Notes under the pieces: generated by a model
What the model was told of the DNA's origin: nothing
The model's input: only the letters and a program-made list of their open reading frames with translations
Database searches by the model: none
Shown here: one piece after another, positions 10,797 to 23,218 of the stretch
How positions within the stretch are numbered: the first letter of the stretch is position 1
Layout: every line of letters starts with the position of its first letter
Position numbers and translations under genes: made by a program
Source of the DNA: Polytrichum commune
Taxonomy: Eukaryota > Streptophyta > Polytrichopsida > Polytrichales > Polytrichaceae
Length of the DNA stretch: 64,000 nucleotides
Assembly (NCBI GenBank): GCA_950295325.1
Contig: OX485809.1
Coordinates: 32,738,001 to 32,802,000, forward strand
Reading direction: 5' to 3'

Positions 10797-13600
10797 GATG
10801 CCTACACTGATCAATGCAACCTTGCTTTGCTGGCAACCTAATTGAGAAGCTCACCAACAAATCGCATGGCAAAACCTGTCAAGAACCTGTGCCAGACAGT
10901 GGATAATTCAATCAGAAAAGCACTATTAACACAACCAAGAAAACCACGTCATGCACTACTTGCTTCGGGATCATCTGCGAGGAATGGAAGTATGGTGTGC
11001 CGAGAAATCCAAACGAGACGAAAATTACAACCGTATCTCAGGAAAGCTAACTTGGTTCGGTGAAAGTCGGGAGGGTAGAAGTAATTGCGGTGAATTCCTG
11101 TACAGTGACATAAACAGACAGACGCACAACAGGTCCCGTCAATGCTATAGATCAATTTAGCCCTCGCACCGACCGACTAAAACACTGTCTTGTGTCTCAG
11201 ATGAATTAACTTCAAAAAATTAACATGTCCACGACGTCATAGCAGTTTTCTCGAGAAATTCCCAACTGACATATAATTTCCAAAAACTACAAGCCCACGG
11301 CAATTATAAATAGAAAACCAAAGAACAGTCTAGCTTCACATGAAGATCTGCTGGTTGATTACCTTCTCATGTGAAACGAACGTGCATCTCCGCTGCTCCG
11401 AAAGGAAAGATAAATTTGGTAGTATATGTCACTCTCCCCCTCTCGTGAGAAAATTCGAGTTCCTAACCACGTTATCCTTACTCTGTACGTAAACCTACTA
11501 ACCACTTCTCACTGGCCACAAGTGGCTACTGAAAATCAGGTACTCGCTCAGTCATTCGCGGTTAGTAGTGGACGCCAAATATAATTTGGATACTTTCATG
11601 AAGCTCGGAAGGAAACAAAGACTAATCTACTGCCAGCTTCCTTCTAAATGTTCGCCACAAGCTACACACGGAGATTGATGCAACAGTAGCTCATGCTGCC
11701 CAAAATACTCAGGAAGAAATATGACTTTCGTAAACTCGACAGCCCCATCCTTATTGAAAGATTTGCGAGAAGGTAACCTTGCATAAACGTAACACAGGAG
11801 CAGAACAACAAAAGTTGATCATCCTATGCCGGTAGCCTGGCACTCAGAGAGGTCCTAGGAATATGGAGCACCTTTCCAAGATACCAACGGACGTCGCACA
11901 CATGATTCATGGAACCCCCTAGCTAGCGACGACGGTGCTTTCCAGGACGAAGGTGAAATTTATAACGACTGGGAACTGTGTCTCTAAAAGAAAACTGTTG
12001 AGTAGGAACACACTCACCAGAACCTGCGAAAGTGCTATTTTAGCCTTTGGAGCAGCTGTTCCCATTCAGCACACCTGCCTCATGATGACCTCCTGCAGCT
12101 TCGCACCAACCGGAAAACCCGCGGCAGGTTTACACCGACTCAAGTTGGGCCGCAACGTGTAAACGGGGTAGAAATATCTGTTCCGCGCTGTTTCATTGAA
12201 TGTATACCTATCCCCGGAGATTGTACATGTTTCGTGTCTGTTTTCTACATCGCCCGGTCACCTGGGATCCTTGCAATCATAGTACCATCCATCGTCATGA
12301 TCCACTGTACTCGCTCTCTCACGCTTGAGATACGTTAGCTCACGTCGCAGCCCCGAGGATCGCCACCTCGTGAGCTCAACACCCGCCACCCCTACAGCAG
12401 CATGGAGTCCACGCTTCTCGAAGCACAAATCATCACAACAACCAAGACAACCTCGTTGCGCCACCTCCCTCTCCCACCGTCAAACTGCAGCATGCCATCG
12501 ACAACATGAGCCGCTCGCTCGTATTTATTTACATCAAGCTCGGAAACAGTAATCTATTCATCCGTCGCTGCTTCTAGTGCAAATTCCAAACAAACATACA
12601 TACGAGCTGCCACCACAATCAACAGTGGTCCCAGCTCCACATTCACCACAAGCCTCGCAAAGAGTTAAAAATTTTTAAAAAAAAGAAAAAAAAGAAGGAA
12701 GAATCAGTAGTCTGATCCTGCCGCCGTAATCAGAACTGAACTCCTCACACAAAAAACAGTAGCATCCTGACGCCTGAACGAGAACTCCTTCCAGAGCAAT
12801 GAAAACTCGGTCAAACAGACACAGGACAGGAGCTGCGGCCACCACCACAACAGCAGCAGTCTCACCTCAACCTTCACCACAAGCCTCGCAAAGAAGACAA
12901 CTGCAGTCTCATATCACATCCCTGGCACCGCCTTCGTAATCAGTCTAACGGAACTAAACTTCCTCGGACCTTCGGACTGATGATCATCTTACGCTTGAAA
13001 GAGCAGTTCTACACACGGACACCGGAGGGCTCGGGACCACCGGCCACTCGAGGAGCATCTTCTTCAAAAAGATTAACAGTTAAGCCTGAGGAAGTAGTTG
13101 GCGGCAGCAGCAGCAGCATGTGAAGTGTGTCACGTCACTCAACAACAACACCAACAGTTCTGTCGAATGCAAATAACTCACTGACCTTAATTTTTTGCAT
13201 GCCGGCAGCTTACGACGTTGTCGTGGGAGGCGTGGCAGGGCAGGGCAGTGAAAGAAGTTTGAAGAAGCTAATAAGCTAGCGAGCGGGATGGATGCTCATC
13301 GAGATCATTGCGCCGCGCAGCAGCCTGGTCACGTACCAACCCCGAGTTCTTTAACATTTAATGCTGTGGAGGCAGAGTGTCGCGAGCCGGGAAGCATTCA
13401 AGCGCCACCTGTGTAAACTTATTACTGCACCATTGAATATATATAGGTGGTGCCATCATCATCATGCAGCGGCCCACTTACCAGCATTTTCTTCCCTTTT
13501 CCTAGCTCCCGTCCCCACGGTAGGTGGGGGGGGGGGTCCTAAATGGTTACTTCTTTTCCACGACTAAGGCAGGCATGCCCTAATTGAGTCCAACATAGCA
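10797..13600 (-). promoter_or_regulatory. Probable KCS upstream region (5' UTR and promoter)
   Basis: About 2.8 kb upstream of the KCS start is free of the dispersed repeats that fill the rest of the window and is richer in GC. It holds short CAG/CAC-type runs (for example around 13,110). A CTATATATATTC word on the minus strand near 13,437-13,449 is a possible TATA element, which would imply a long or spliced 5' UTR. No conserved protein frame is seen. The promoter assignment rests on position and composition only. Confidence 0.35.
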
Positions 13601-13621
13601 ATCATCTATGTTGGAGGGGGA

Positions 13622-13870
13622 GTAATGTGGTTAGGTGTGGATCTAAAAACGGACACCAAAAAGACACATGCCGTCAAGAAACATAGGACTACGTGCTCAA
13701 ACCGATATGCTAACCATTCTAGGTTCAATAGTCGACATGATGGGAGGGATATATATGTTTGACCACTTAGTGAGCACGAGAGTTTTCACTTTTGATGATG
13801 AAGGAGATGTTATTCATGTGAACCACAAATTTATGAAGCACCTAGCTACGAGCACAATTTCGATTCTCTG
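13622..13870 (-). repeat. R1 dispersed repeat, minus-strand copy
   Basis: Reverse complement matches R1 over its full order of words ('attgaacctagaatggttagc', 'tttttggtgtccg', 'cacacctaaccac'). It faces the plus copy at 13,985-14,265, so the two form a head-to-head inverted pair. Confidence 0.7.
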
Positions 13871-13984
13871 ATTACCTATCTTGCACAGTTAGTAGTGTGT
13901 TTCATATCCTACGAGAAGTGGTTAGGTCGATTCTTCTATGATATGAAATACTCGATGAGGGCCAGGTGGTGAGCAATTCCAAAT

Positions 13985-14265
13985 TGAGGCCACACATTTA
14001 CCACTTTTCATACAATTATTATTTTTAGGAGTTCATATGAATATAGGCTTGTTCATTGTCAGAGTAAAGGTTCTCATGCTCATTAAATGGTCACATAGGT
14101 CCCCTCCAACCATGTTCACTATTGAGCCTAGAATGGTTATCTGTTCTATTTTGAGCACGTAGTTCAACCTCTTTAAAGTGAATGTCTTTTGGTATTTGTT
14201 CTTGGAACCACTTCAAACCACATACCATTGAAATTTAGGTGCCCTGATAACAAAAAGCAACCAAA
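13985..14265 (+). repeat. R1 dispersed repeat, plus-strand copy
   Basis: Contains 'aaattgaggccacac', 'ttcatatgaatata', 'ctcattaaatggtcacat', 'attgagcctagaatggtta' and 'gtgccctgataac'. It forms an inverted pair with the copy at 13,622-13,870. Confidence 0.7.
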
Positions 14266-15059
14266 TAAGGGTTGTCTCTCAGGCACGCAACTCCCATATT
14301 ATATGCAGGGGGCATAGGCATTAAAACAACTTAGATGACGGCTTTTGTAAAAATTATATAAACTCATACATAATTAAAAGGGCCAAAAATTTGGGTGAAG
14401 ACCAAATTAAATGGAATGAGATGTAAAAAAAGTTGGGTTGCATATTTATTGAACAAAAAAACTCCACAACGTATGTAAAGAATTGAAACACCGATTTTTT
14501 AAACCTTTCGAAGTGTTTGATTTTAAAAGATCCACAAGAGTGCTTTCCTCCAATTATAATTAAAAGTCATTGGAAATGCTCAATTATAATTAAAAATAAT
14601 AAATTTTGATTAAAAAGCCCAAGAAGTTGGGTAACTTGGCCTATGGTACTTGTATTTTAGAAAATACTCGTACAATTAGGTTTTTAATGCAATTATATGC
14701 TTCAAGGAATATTTTTTTCCTATATATAATTACATTTTGGATTCCTTGTTAGAAGGGCTAAAAGAGTTTCCTACATTTAAAAATTATATCTCTTCATATT
14801 GGACTAAAATGCATTATAAGTGATTATAATCAGGGCCATATAATACAAGAGTTGCCACTCGAGGGTTGTCTACCTCATCAGGTTCATCTTTTTTCCCCTT
14901 TGTTTTTCATCTTTCAAGGATTGAATTTGCGTTTTCAAATTTTTGTCGCATTAGCAAATTTATCATGATGTAAAGATCTTCAAAGTCCAAATTGAATATT
15001 GAACCTTCCTTGATATATTTATAGTTATCGAAGGAGTTGCAAAGTTTGTTGGGTTTATT

Positions 15060-15265
15060 TCATTAGTTGATTAAGCTTAGTACATAGGTCCTCCCAGTTG
15101 TGTACATTGCCAAGTGTGGTGTAGTTAATGAAAGTCAATGTACTAAGTCCAATCTTGTTTAAACATGTCATTGCCCTTACACTATTTATTCTTTGATGCT
15201 TGGCACCTAACCACACACCAATCAATTGTAGGTGCCCGTTTCAAGAGAGTTACTAAATAACAGGT
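15060..15265 (+). repeat. R1 dispersed repeat, degraded copy
   Basis: Shows 'cataggtcctcccagttgtg', 'gtccaatcttgtttaaac', 'cacctaaccacacaccaatc' and 'aggtgcccg'. The AT-rich flanking sequence from 14,290 to 15,050 shows nothing recognisable. Confidence 0.6.
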
Positions 15266-15394
15266 TCACCGCACACCATTTTTCCATGGTTCCCTTCCAT
15301 ACTTTGATATATAGGATAGATGTGCATAATGGACAAGTGTATGTTAAAAAATATTTTAATTTTAATTTATTTCTAAAAAACGCTTATATTTGAG

Positions 15395-15560
15395 TGGTCC
15401 ACGTGGTGAGATGTCGATTTAAGCACAAACACCAAAAGAGCACCATGTGTTTAAAAGAGAATAAACTGCATGCTCAAAATTGTTAACCATTCTAAGCTCT
15501 GAAATAGTCAACAAAGCGGGTGCATAGAGAGAAAAGTGTATGTTTAAGGCATGTTTATTG
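15395..15560 (-). repeat. R1 dispersed repeat, minus-strand partial copy
   Basis: The reverse complement gives 'ttaaacacatggtgctcttt', 'ggtgtttgtgc' and the 'agaatggttaac' word. It faces the plus copy at 15,655-15,960, a second head-to-head pair. Confidence 0.6.
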
Positions 15561-15654
15561 TACAATCATTGCAATCCAAGGTAAGCAGTCTTGGAATGGG
15601 CACTTAATACAACTGTGCGCCCACTTTGCCTCATATGTAAACATGCAATTAGTG

Positions 15655-15960
15655 TGAGATGATTACCAATCTCAATTGGGTCCCCAACCATCTACCTTAG
15701 AAATTTTAGAGCTCATATAAATATCTTATTCATCATCCAAGTGAATCACATTCCCAAGCTCATTAAATGGCCATATCCCCCCCCCCCCCTCTTCACAATT
15801 TAGTACAATGACCATTGAACTTTTAAAGATGGTTAACAATTCAATATGAACACATAGTCCAATCTCTTTTGAACACATGATGCATTTTTAGTGTTGTTCT
15901 TGAATCCACACCTAACCATACACCACTCAAACACAAGCGTTCCATGATATCAAGAAAGTG
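15655..15960 (+). repeat. R1 dispersed repeat, plus-strand copy
   Basis: Full-length by the diagnostic words: 'gtgagatgattacc', 'catataaatatcttattcat', 'ctcattaaatggccatat', 'tagtccaatctcttttgaac' and 'cacacctaaccatacaccac'. A C-homopolymer at 15,778-15,789 sits inside. Confidence 0.7.
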
Positions 15961-16438
15961 ATCATGAAAAGCCCGCATAAAATACTTTTTTAAGGTAGAC
16001 GTGCCTAATTTGGTTATCTTCGCTTTGAAAATGAATAAGACATTCATATGAGCTCCAAAAACCACAAAGGTAGTGGCTACGGCCTCAATTTGGATATTAT
16101 GCTAAGCAAGTTATCTTGTATGAATCCCATGTTTCATATTCGACAAAAAGTGGGCTAGTTGGAAAAAGCAACCATTTAAGATCCATCCGCCTTACGATCC
16201 TTTTGCAGACAAATTCAGAATCCTCGTTCCTCTGCCCTCTATCCTTCCCCTCGTACTGAGTCCATGACACTTTAACATTGGCATCATGATCCTTGCATTC
16301 CATCATCATGATGGAATACCTCTTCCGTTTCTCTTCCATTCCTCTCCTTACATGTTTTAGATGTTATGATACCTTGGCCTTACAAGGTGTGTGGGCCTTA
16401 TAAGGCCACTCTTCTTAATTTTGACGCTAGTTACATTA

Positions 16439-16951
16439 GGGGCGGTTTACACTATGGACCAAGAGCCATGACCAAGAAAATTAAATCATTTTCATGGTCA
16501 CAGCTCTTGGCCAAGAGCCGTGACCATGAAAAATAAAAAATGGATTTTTGAGTGGCTTGGTCACTCTTGTAGTGTAAAGTGGATTTGGACCGGGACAACT
16601 TTGGGCTGATTTTTTAAATTTCTATCCCAATGATCTACAGTAATGTCAAAAAAATTCGGGAAAAAAAAATATTAAAAAAAATATTCGGCCAATGGCTGAT
16701 TTCCAGCCTTACGGCCCCCTTGATTTCCGTTGAGTCGAGCATTTTGCCTCGCCTCAACGGAAAACCCGTTGGACCATGGCACATTATCCAAATGGCTGAT
16801 TTTAGTAGTTTTTGGGGACCTCAAAGTTAGTGGTCATTCTCCTTTTTTCAAGGTAGTGTAAAGCCAAATGGGACCAAGAGCACTTTACTCTCCAATCACA
16901 GATTTTAGAATTTCATGGTCATGGCTCTTGGTCCATAGTGTAAACCGCCCC
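16439..16951. mobile_element. Tourist/PIF-Harbinger-like MITE (513 bp)
   Basis: The first 36 bases (starting GGGGCGGTTTACACTATGG) are repeated perfectly in inverted orientation at the right end. The element is flanked on both sides by TTA (16436-16438 and 16952-16954). TTA is the three-base target duplication of PIF/Harbinger elements, and a GGGGC-type start fits the same superfamily. Part of the end is repeated again inside (about 16,495-16,530). There is no transposase frame, so it is non-autonomous. Perfect ends suggest fairly recent movement. Confidence 0.9.
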
Positions 16952-16959
16952 TTAGAGTG

Positions 16960-17300
16960 GTGGAAGGTAGAAATATGGAAAACGGTGAAGACAAGTTGAT
17001 TTGGCTCAAAAGAGTGGCTTGAAATTTGTGCAATATTTTTCAAAGATGGAGCAAAGGAAGATGATGAGGAATGCAAGTTGTTTTATGATTTTATTCGATG
17101 TAAGATAATAAGCTACAAATTCTCAAAGAGACAAGTAAGTCAAAACCCCCTACTTGTACAATAGAGTCTCCCTAATTTGAGCATCAAAATATCCTACCAT
17201 GCATACGAATGCACACACAAGACAATTAACTCAATGGCGCCCAAAGTGATCCTTTTTGGGCCACCCCTTTTAGTATTAGCCAATTTGGGTCCACAAAAGA
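16960..17300. repeat. Segment duplicated at 24,945-25,330
   Basis: About 340 bp, including 'ctacttgtacaatagagtct', 'tttgagcatcaaaatatcct' and 'acaattaactcaatggc', is repeated in the same order and orientation near 25 kb with moderate divergence. No protein frame is conserved between the copies, so it looks like a non-coding dispersed repeat. Confidence 0.65.
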
Positions 17301-17394
17301 ATCATTCTACTCCTATTCTAGTGCACCTTTTAGTAGTCGTTCGCCATTGTCCGTTTTTCTACCTTATGGCGCGGCTTGTAGTTATAAATGGAGG

Positions 17395-17515
17395 CCAAAC
17401 ATGGGTCCAAAGACATGAGTTTTAATGCCAAGACTTTGTGCTCACAATCTAGACACCATTCTAGGCTCAATAGTAAACACAAATAGGGGACCTATGTGAA
17501 TCTTCATTTTTTATT
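17395..17515 (-). repeat. R1 dispersed repeat, short minus-strand copy
   Basis: The reverse complement contains 'cacataggtcccctatttg', 'actattgagcctagaatggt' and 'gtgagcacaaagtctt'. Only the central part of R1 is present. Confidence 0.5.
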
Positions 17516-17519
17516 TCCT

Positions 17520-19275
17520 GTAACCTTTCTTCTGTCACAATCTCCATGATTTGAAATTGTTAAGTAGATGAGACGGTTTCCTAATCCAATCCCCTAGGGT
17601 GAACGCTTCATACCACACACAACTAACATGAGTTGGAAAAGGAGTATTATTTGAGGCATTAGCATAGTACATGGCATACATAAGGGGGAGGTATTGTTTT
17701 ACTCTAGTTTATACAATTAATAGGGTATTGAGAATTCTCAAGAAAAGGTATATGATGAATAAAAGGGGCCCTTAAGGTAAAGAGAGAGAGCTCATAATAG
17801 TTGTGCTAGTTTCATCCAATAAACATATTCATCAATTGTTGTCATGTGCTTATTGAGAAGGTCAAGAAAAGTCGATGATGATGTACATCTATAAAGCCTT
17901 GACTACCAAGGCTTGGTGTATTGAAAGGGTTTACAAAGAGCACCAATTGTTTTGTATTAGGTGGATAGAATATGGAGAACCTACCGACATGTTGGCATGC
18001 CCTATGCATATGGAGATCTAGGGTTATGTGGATGTCAAATGAGAAATGGGATGAAGTGGATTTATGATTATATGGATCATATGATGCTAAATGTAGATGC
18101 TATTATTTCCCTAGCTTCAATGATGTATATTTTGAGTTGGGGTTATTATGAGTTACATCTTATGGATGAAAAAATCTTCAATGAGTTTCTCATTGCAGAG
18201 TGCAAGTTGATTGTAGATGTAATGTAGGCCTATTTATCACATTGAATTGAATTATCTTCACATAATTACACATTGAGTATATATCTTGCATACCATTAGT
18301 ATGTATACATTTTTTTCTCTAGATTTATTGTATAAATGAGGTTTTATTTCATGCTTGCCTCATGCATCACATTTAAAATGCACGTCATGAAGAGTCCACC
18401 CACCGGGATCCAATCCAATGGCCAAAGATGTTTGTAGAGTTCATAGACTTGCAAGTTGCCTAAAATAGAACCACATGCCTTACCTCTAGATAGCTTGATG
18501 ATTAACCCAATATTCTTTCCATTTTGAAAATGAGGTTGAGACCACTACTAGAGAGTTATGCAATAGGGCGGGTGAGTAAAGGAGGGTTTAAAGTCCCAGG
18601 GACCACCTAGTGAGCACCAAGAGCCGCCCCATCATCTACAATGAAAACTCAGTGAAACCAAAGGTTGGGATTTTGGAATTCATCAAAATCCTATTGCCAT
18701 TTTGTTCATCTAGGCAGTAATTTGTTGGCAACAAGCGGCGAGTGGGAATCTAGCATGTGAGCGATGAGTTGTGACATGTGAACAATGAGCAACAAATTGA
18801 TCAATATAAGGATTATTTTTAAAATTATTCCAGTAAATATGGGTATGAATATGTTTGGGGTAATGATTTAAATATGTTTAATTGGGTTACATTTAATTTG
18901 ATATGGTTATTTATACTATGATTCTTTGGTATATTTGTTCATCAATAAACATGATTTAGTTTTCTTTGTCCCACCCTTGCCAAGATTTGCAATGTGTTGG
19001 GATTTCTTTAACGACTGTGGAATTGGACATGGCTTTATATGGGTGGACACTAAATCTCCCACTACGAACTTTCAAGGGAGGTGGATAGGGGAAAGGGCCC
19101 ACGATCTAGCACCTCGGGGCAACCCCCACAAAACAAATTTGAAGTTTTCAGATCCCAACCAAAAATTGTTGCCCGATCCGCCTGACTTCGAAAAAAAACC
19201 ATTGCCCTTCCATTATTAAAGGCCACTTGTCCATATAACCCATATCGAGTGCACTTCATCTCAAAGGTCCAAAAT

Positions 19276-19320
<45 letters not shown>

Positions 19321-21015
19321 AAGGAATTGATTTGAATTTCATTTTCGAAGTAAAACCGTCAATAATGCATGTAATTAACTCGGAAGTCAAAAAATTATTA
19401 CAAAACCCTCATTAGCATCAAGGTTATAATTTTTGTGACTAACCATTGAAAGGGTCTTTGTAATTCTCCAATGGAACTAAAACTAGTGTTTCATTTTCAG
19501 TATGTTTATATTTTAGTTGATGCTTTCTACTTTCAAAAAGTATTCATACACATTCAAACTAATTAATTGTGATTGAATGCAATTAAGTGTAAATTATAAC
19601 CGTACTAGAAGGAAATTGAGTACGATGTTGTTGCATTGTGTAACTCCAATTAGTGACACACACTAATTAGGATAATCAGTGTGCCATTCCAATGGAAGGT
19701 GGTGGTCATGCACATATGTTTATTTCGTTTTTGTTGGAAGTTGGGTTTAGGGTTTAGAAATTGTTGGGCCTATCTATTGGAAGCTGGTGATTGGTGTGGG
19801 AAGACATGCGCTTGATAATGTGCAATTAGGTTGCCCCACACTAACTCAATATCAAAAAAAAAATTGATTGTTTTGTTTAATTGTTTTAAAAAAATAAAAT
19901 TAATACCATGGTTGCTATATGGATGAATAAAAAGAAAAGGTACTTGTGATCTGGTTTTGACCCAAAGTAATTTGCATGATTAAAGAGGCGGTCTATTCAC
20001 GAAGGCAACCTAATTGCATAATAGATTTTACAATGTTGCAATAACTGTGACTTAAAAATGTTTTTTCATTCAAATTTCAATCATTCATGACAAGATTCCA
20101 TTACATAATTGTTAGGATACAAAATATATTAAAAGTGGATGAAGTAGAAGTGTCACTTGAGAAGTTATCCCAATGACATGAAATACTATAGTCTATATGA
20201 CACTACAACTATTTGCAAATCTCTCAAAGAGGGACGAGACCAATGACCATGGGTATGATCCTTCAAGTTTGAGAAAAGTGTGAGAAATTTTTTTATTGAT
20301 AGCTTGTCGTGTATCAAAGCTTATTTTGGAAGTTGGGTGAAATTTTTGGGGCCTCCTCTTGTCCACCTCTCAAACTTTGAGAGAATACACTCTAAACTCC
20401 ATAATATCAACCTCCTTCTCTTATATCCTAAAACCTTAGGGAATGGATGTTTTTAGTTGAAATCTCACTTCTTATTGTCACGTTTCCCTCGCATATATCA
20501 CATGTTTTGACATTGAAATAAACCGCCAAAGAACTCACACCACACGCTTGCATGCATCACATTATCACCATTTTAAGTATTGTCATCATTGCAATGATGA
20601 CTTCGTGTTATTCCATAATGTCATGCTCTACACTAATTCTCTTTTATCACGCATCCATGTCAACACTACATAATTCCTTAATATCACATGCATCACGGTT
20701 GCCACAAGCATGATATCATGGAGTTTAGTGTGCATTAGGGTCTAAAATAGGATATGCGAACATAATCCATTGTCCTAAATCTTGGATCGGCCTATGCAAG
20801 GTTGGCTTGGTCCACCCATCCTAGTAGCACATGCTACAAAGCCGGTTTTTAGTACCCCAACGCCACTCTTTGTGTATGAAAATTTAAGATTTAAGAAAAA
20901 ATTGGGCGACTTTGTGTTAATTCTCATGAACTCAAGGTTTGGGACTAAACCCATGGTGTCATCTCTTTTACTCACAAATAACTTTACTAAATACAATTTT
21001 CAATGTATGTGTACT
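17520..21015. other. Gene-free AT-rich region
   Basis: No frame here looks like a conserved protein. The longest open frame, an 88-codon plus-strand one at 17,961-18,227, is methionine- and tyrosine-rich and unsupported by any motif. The only feature I can define is the dinucleotide microsatellite at 19,275-19,317. Confidence 0.45.
19275..19317. repeat. Compound (TA)n(TG)n microsatellite
   Basis: About eight TA units run directly into about fourteen TG units. Confidence 0.95.
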
Positions 21016-22192
21016 TAGGGGTTGTTTACACCATGGACCATAAAGTCATCCCAAGGCCTTGTAAAATTTGTGATTGGATGTTCAACTTGTCCCAAGATCA
21101 CTTCGGTTTACACCAAGGAAAAAATGTTAGAGTGACTATGGAGTTCAAGGTCCCCAAAAGACATATTTTAAGGCCTATATTATCCACTGACATGGTCCAA
21201 TGGATTTTGCGGTGGGAGAGGGAAAAGAAGTGCTCTAATAAGAAAAAGGCAAGGGCCCATGGTGGACAAATGCTTTTATAATTTATTTGTAATTATTATT
21301 TTGGGAAAAAAAGATGAAGACAAAAGAATGGTCATACCTTCTTTTTCTTTTTTTCCCTTCTCAAAATTGCCCTTTTTGGACATAATTTCTTTAAAAATCA
21401 ACACATTCATTTGTTGAGTGCATGGTCATTCCTCTTTATCCACATTTGGTTTACACCTAGTGAGGGGCCCAAAGGCTTTGTAGATTGATTTATTTTAAGA
21501 ACTCGGACCATGGAAGTTGGACGGTGAAGTTTGACCATGGGAAAAGGCCATCTTCCATGGTCTAACTTCATGGTCCATGGTGTAAACTATGAACCAAGAA
21601 GTCGTCCCAAGGCACTGTAAGAGCGTTGATTGGTTGTTGAACACGTCCTAAGACCACTTCGGTTTACACCAAGGAAAAAATGGCAAAGTGACCATGGAGG
21701 TCAAGGTCCCCAAAAGACATATTCCAAGGCCTAGTTGATACACTGACATGGTCCAACGGGTTTTATGGTGAGAGAGGCAAGAGAGGTGGTCTGGTAGGAA
21801 AAGGCAAGGGCCCATGACAGAGAAATGCCGTTATAATACTTCTTAAGGAATTTTTTTTTTTTTGGGGGGGGGGGGGCTTTATACAACTCTTCCCACTAGG
21901 TAAGGCTCACCAATGCACACTTTTCAACATCTATATGATGCAATGAATCTTGAGAAGCAAGTCCGCCCTCTATGTACCTAGATCATATCATAGCCCATGG
22001 GACATACCATTTCTCCCATGCCCTACCCCTTAAACTTGCTCCCACATGTTTCATCAAACAATGTGGGACATCTAGAACTCAAGAATTTGAGTACACATGG
22101 TGAAGAAGGTTGCAAAAATTATGATGCTCAATGTACAACACAAGGTACATGTCACATGTAAATTACATTGAACATGTACAAATTAAATCACT

Positions 22193-22219
22193 TTATTTTA
22201 TTTTATTTTATTTTATTTT
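22193..22219. repeat. (TTTTA)n microsatellite
   Basis: Five tandem pentamers, inside the second Harbinger-like copy. Confidence 0.9.
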
Positions 22220-22520
22220 GTAAAAAATTGTTGTGAGAAGATTTGTAAGCCACATCTTTGACACATTTAACAAGAAGTGAAGACAAGTAAAGCCGAAGAG
22301 AAGACAAGAGAATGGTCAAACTTGATTTTTTTTCTTCCCCAAATGTCCTTGTTGGGCATTTATTAAAAAGAAAACATCCAACACATTCACTGCTTGCACT
22401 GGTGCATGGTCATTCTTCTTGGTCCACATCCGGTTTACACCTAGTGAGGACGGCCCAAGACTTTCAAAACAGATGTCTTAAAAAGTCGGACCATGGAAGT
22501 TGGACCATGAACTCGGACCA

Positions 22521-22748
22521 ATAATCAGGGAGATTTTTGGACATAATCGGTTGAGATCCTCCTAGTGTTTGCAAGTCCAAACGGTTACATGTTGACATCC
22601 TTCGGTTTTTCCTTTATTAAATCGGGGTGTATTCTATAAATCCCTCCAAAATGATCGGTAATTTTCCTACAGTCTTGAACTTCAACTGGATGTTTCTCAA
22701 ACTCAACCGGTTCATCTGTAACTAATTGCCAGTTCTCCCCGATCATAG
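22521..22748 (+). mobile_element. R2 MITE (Mutator-like, 228 bp), copy 2, nested
   Basis: Bounded by the 10-base direct repeat ACTCGGACCA at 22,511-22,520 and 22,749-22,758. The sister Harbinger-like copy shows the uninterrupted site near 21,520-21,545, with one such stretch only, which confirms that the ten bases were duplicated on insertion. A 9-11-base duplication is typical of Mutator-like elements. Inverted ends are about 14 bases (…ATCAGGGAGA and its mirror TCTCCCCGATCAT). It is non-coding. Confidence 0.85.
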
Positions 22749-23218
22749 ACTCGGACCATTGAAAAAGGCCCTCTTCCATGGTCCATGGTGTAAACCACCG
22801 GCCCTTTCTTAGCTAGGTGTGTAGAATTGGGAGCCTCGGCGTTAAATGGCCCTCCGTGCCTCCTTCAATGCATGGATCCTAAGATAAGCTTGTTGTTGCT
22901 GGGAGGCCGGTTGTCCCCATGTGGGAGTTCAGTGTGAGGCAGCACCTCCTCCTCCTAACTTAACTTCTTACATGTGAGCTGCCCACTTGGAGCGTGGCGA
23001 GTTGTTTGTTGTCATTTAATTACGTTCGACTCTTACGAAACTGCCATAATAAAGATGCCAACGCTTTCTTCCTCCCCCTCCCCTCCCCTTTAGTGTTCAA
23101 GATTGAAGCCTTCAATGCCCTTCAAACGCGATTTGGCCTCTTTCAATATTATATACCTCTTTCAAAACAACCCTTCAAAACGCAACCCTGAATTGAAAAT
23201 GAAGATGTCACTTGGAAG

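Larger units (their letters stand above)
21018..22804. mobile_element. Composite of two Harbinger-like MITEs with a nested insertion
   Basis: The left end reads GGGGTTGTTTACACCATGG after a TTA (21015-21017). The same text returns inverted near 21,570-21,587 and again at 22,780-22,804. The body ('accaaggaaaaaatg', 'gtccccaaaagacatattt', 'gacatggtccaa') occurs twice, at about 21,110-21,190 and 21,665-21,750. So two related copies are fused head to tail, the second interrupted by an R2 element at 22,521-22,748. A (TTTTA)n tract lies at 22,193-22,219. Confidence 0.75.

Noticed and set aside
10797-10814. Start of KCS at a TTG six codons further upstream
   Set aside because: No ATG lies upstream in frame; the first ATG at 10,796 gives a normal N-terminus.
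17961-18227. 88-codon plus-strand gene
   Set aside because: Met/Tyr-rich composition in AT-rich DNA, no motif and no splice context.
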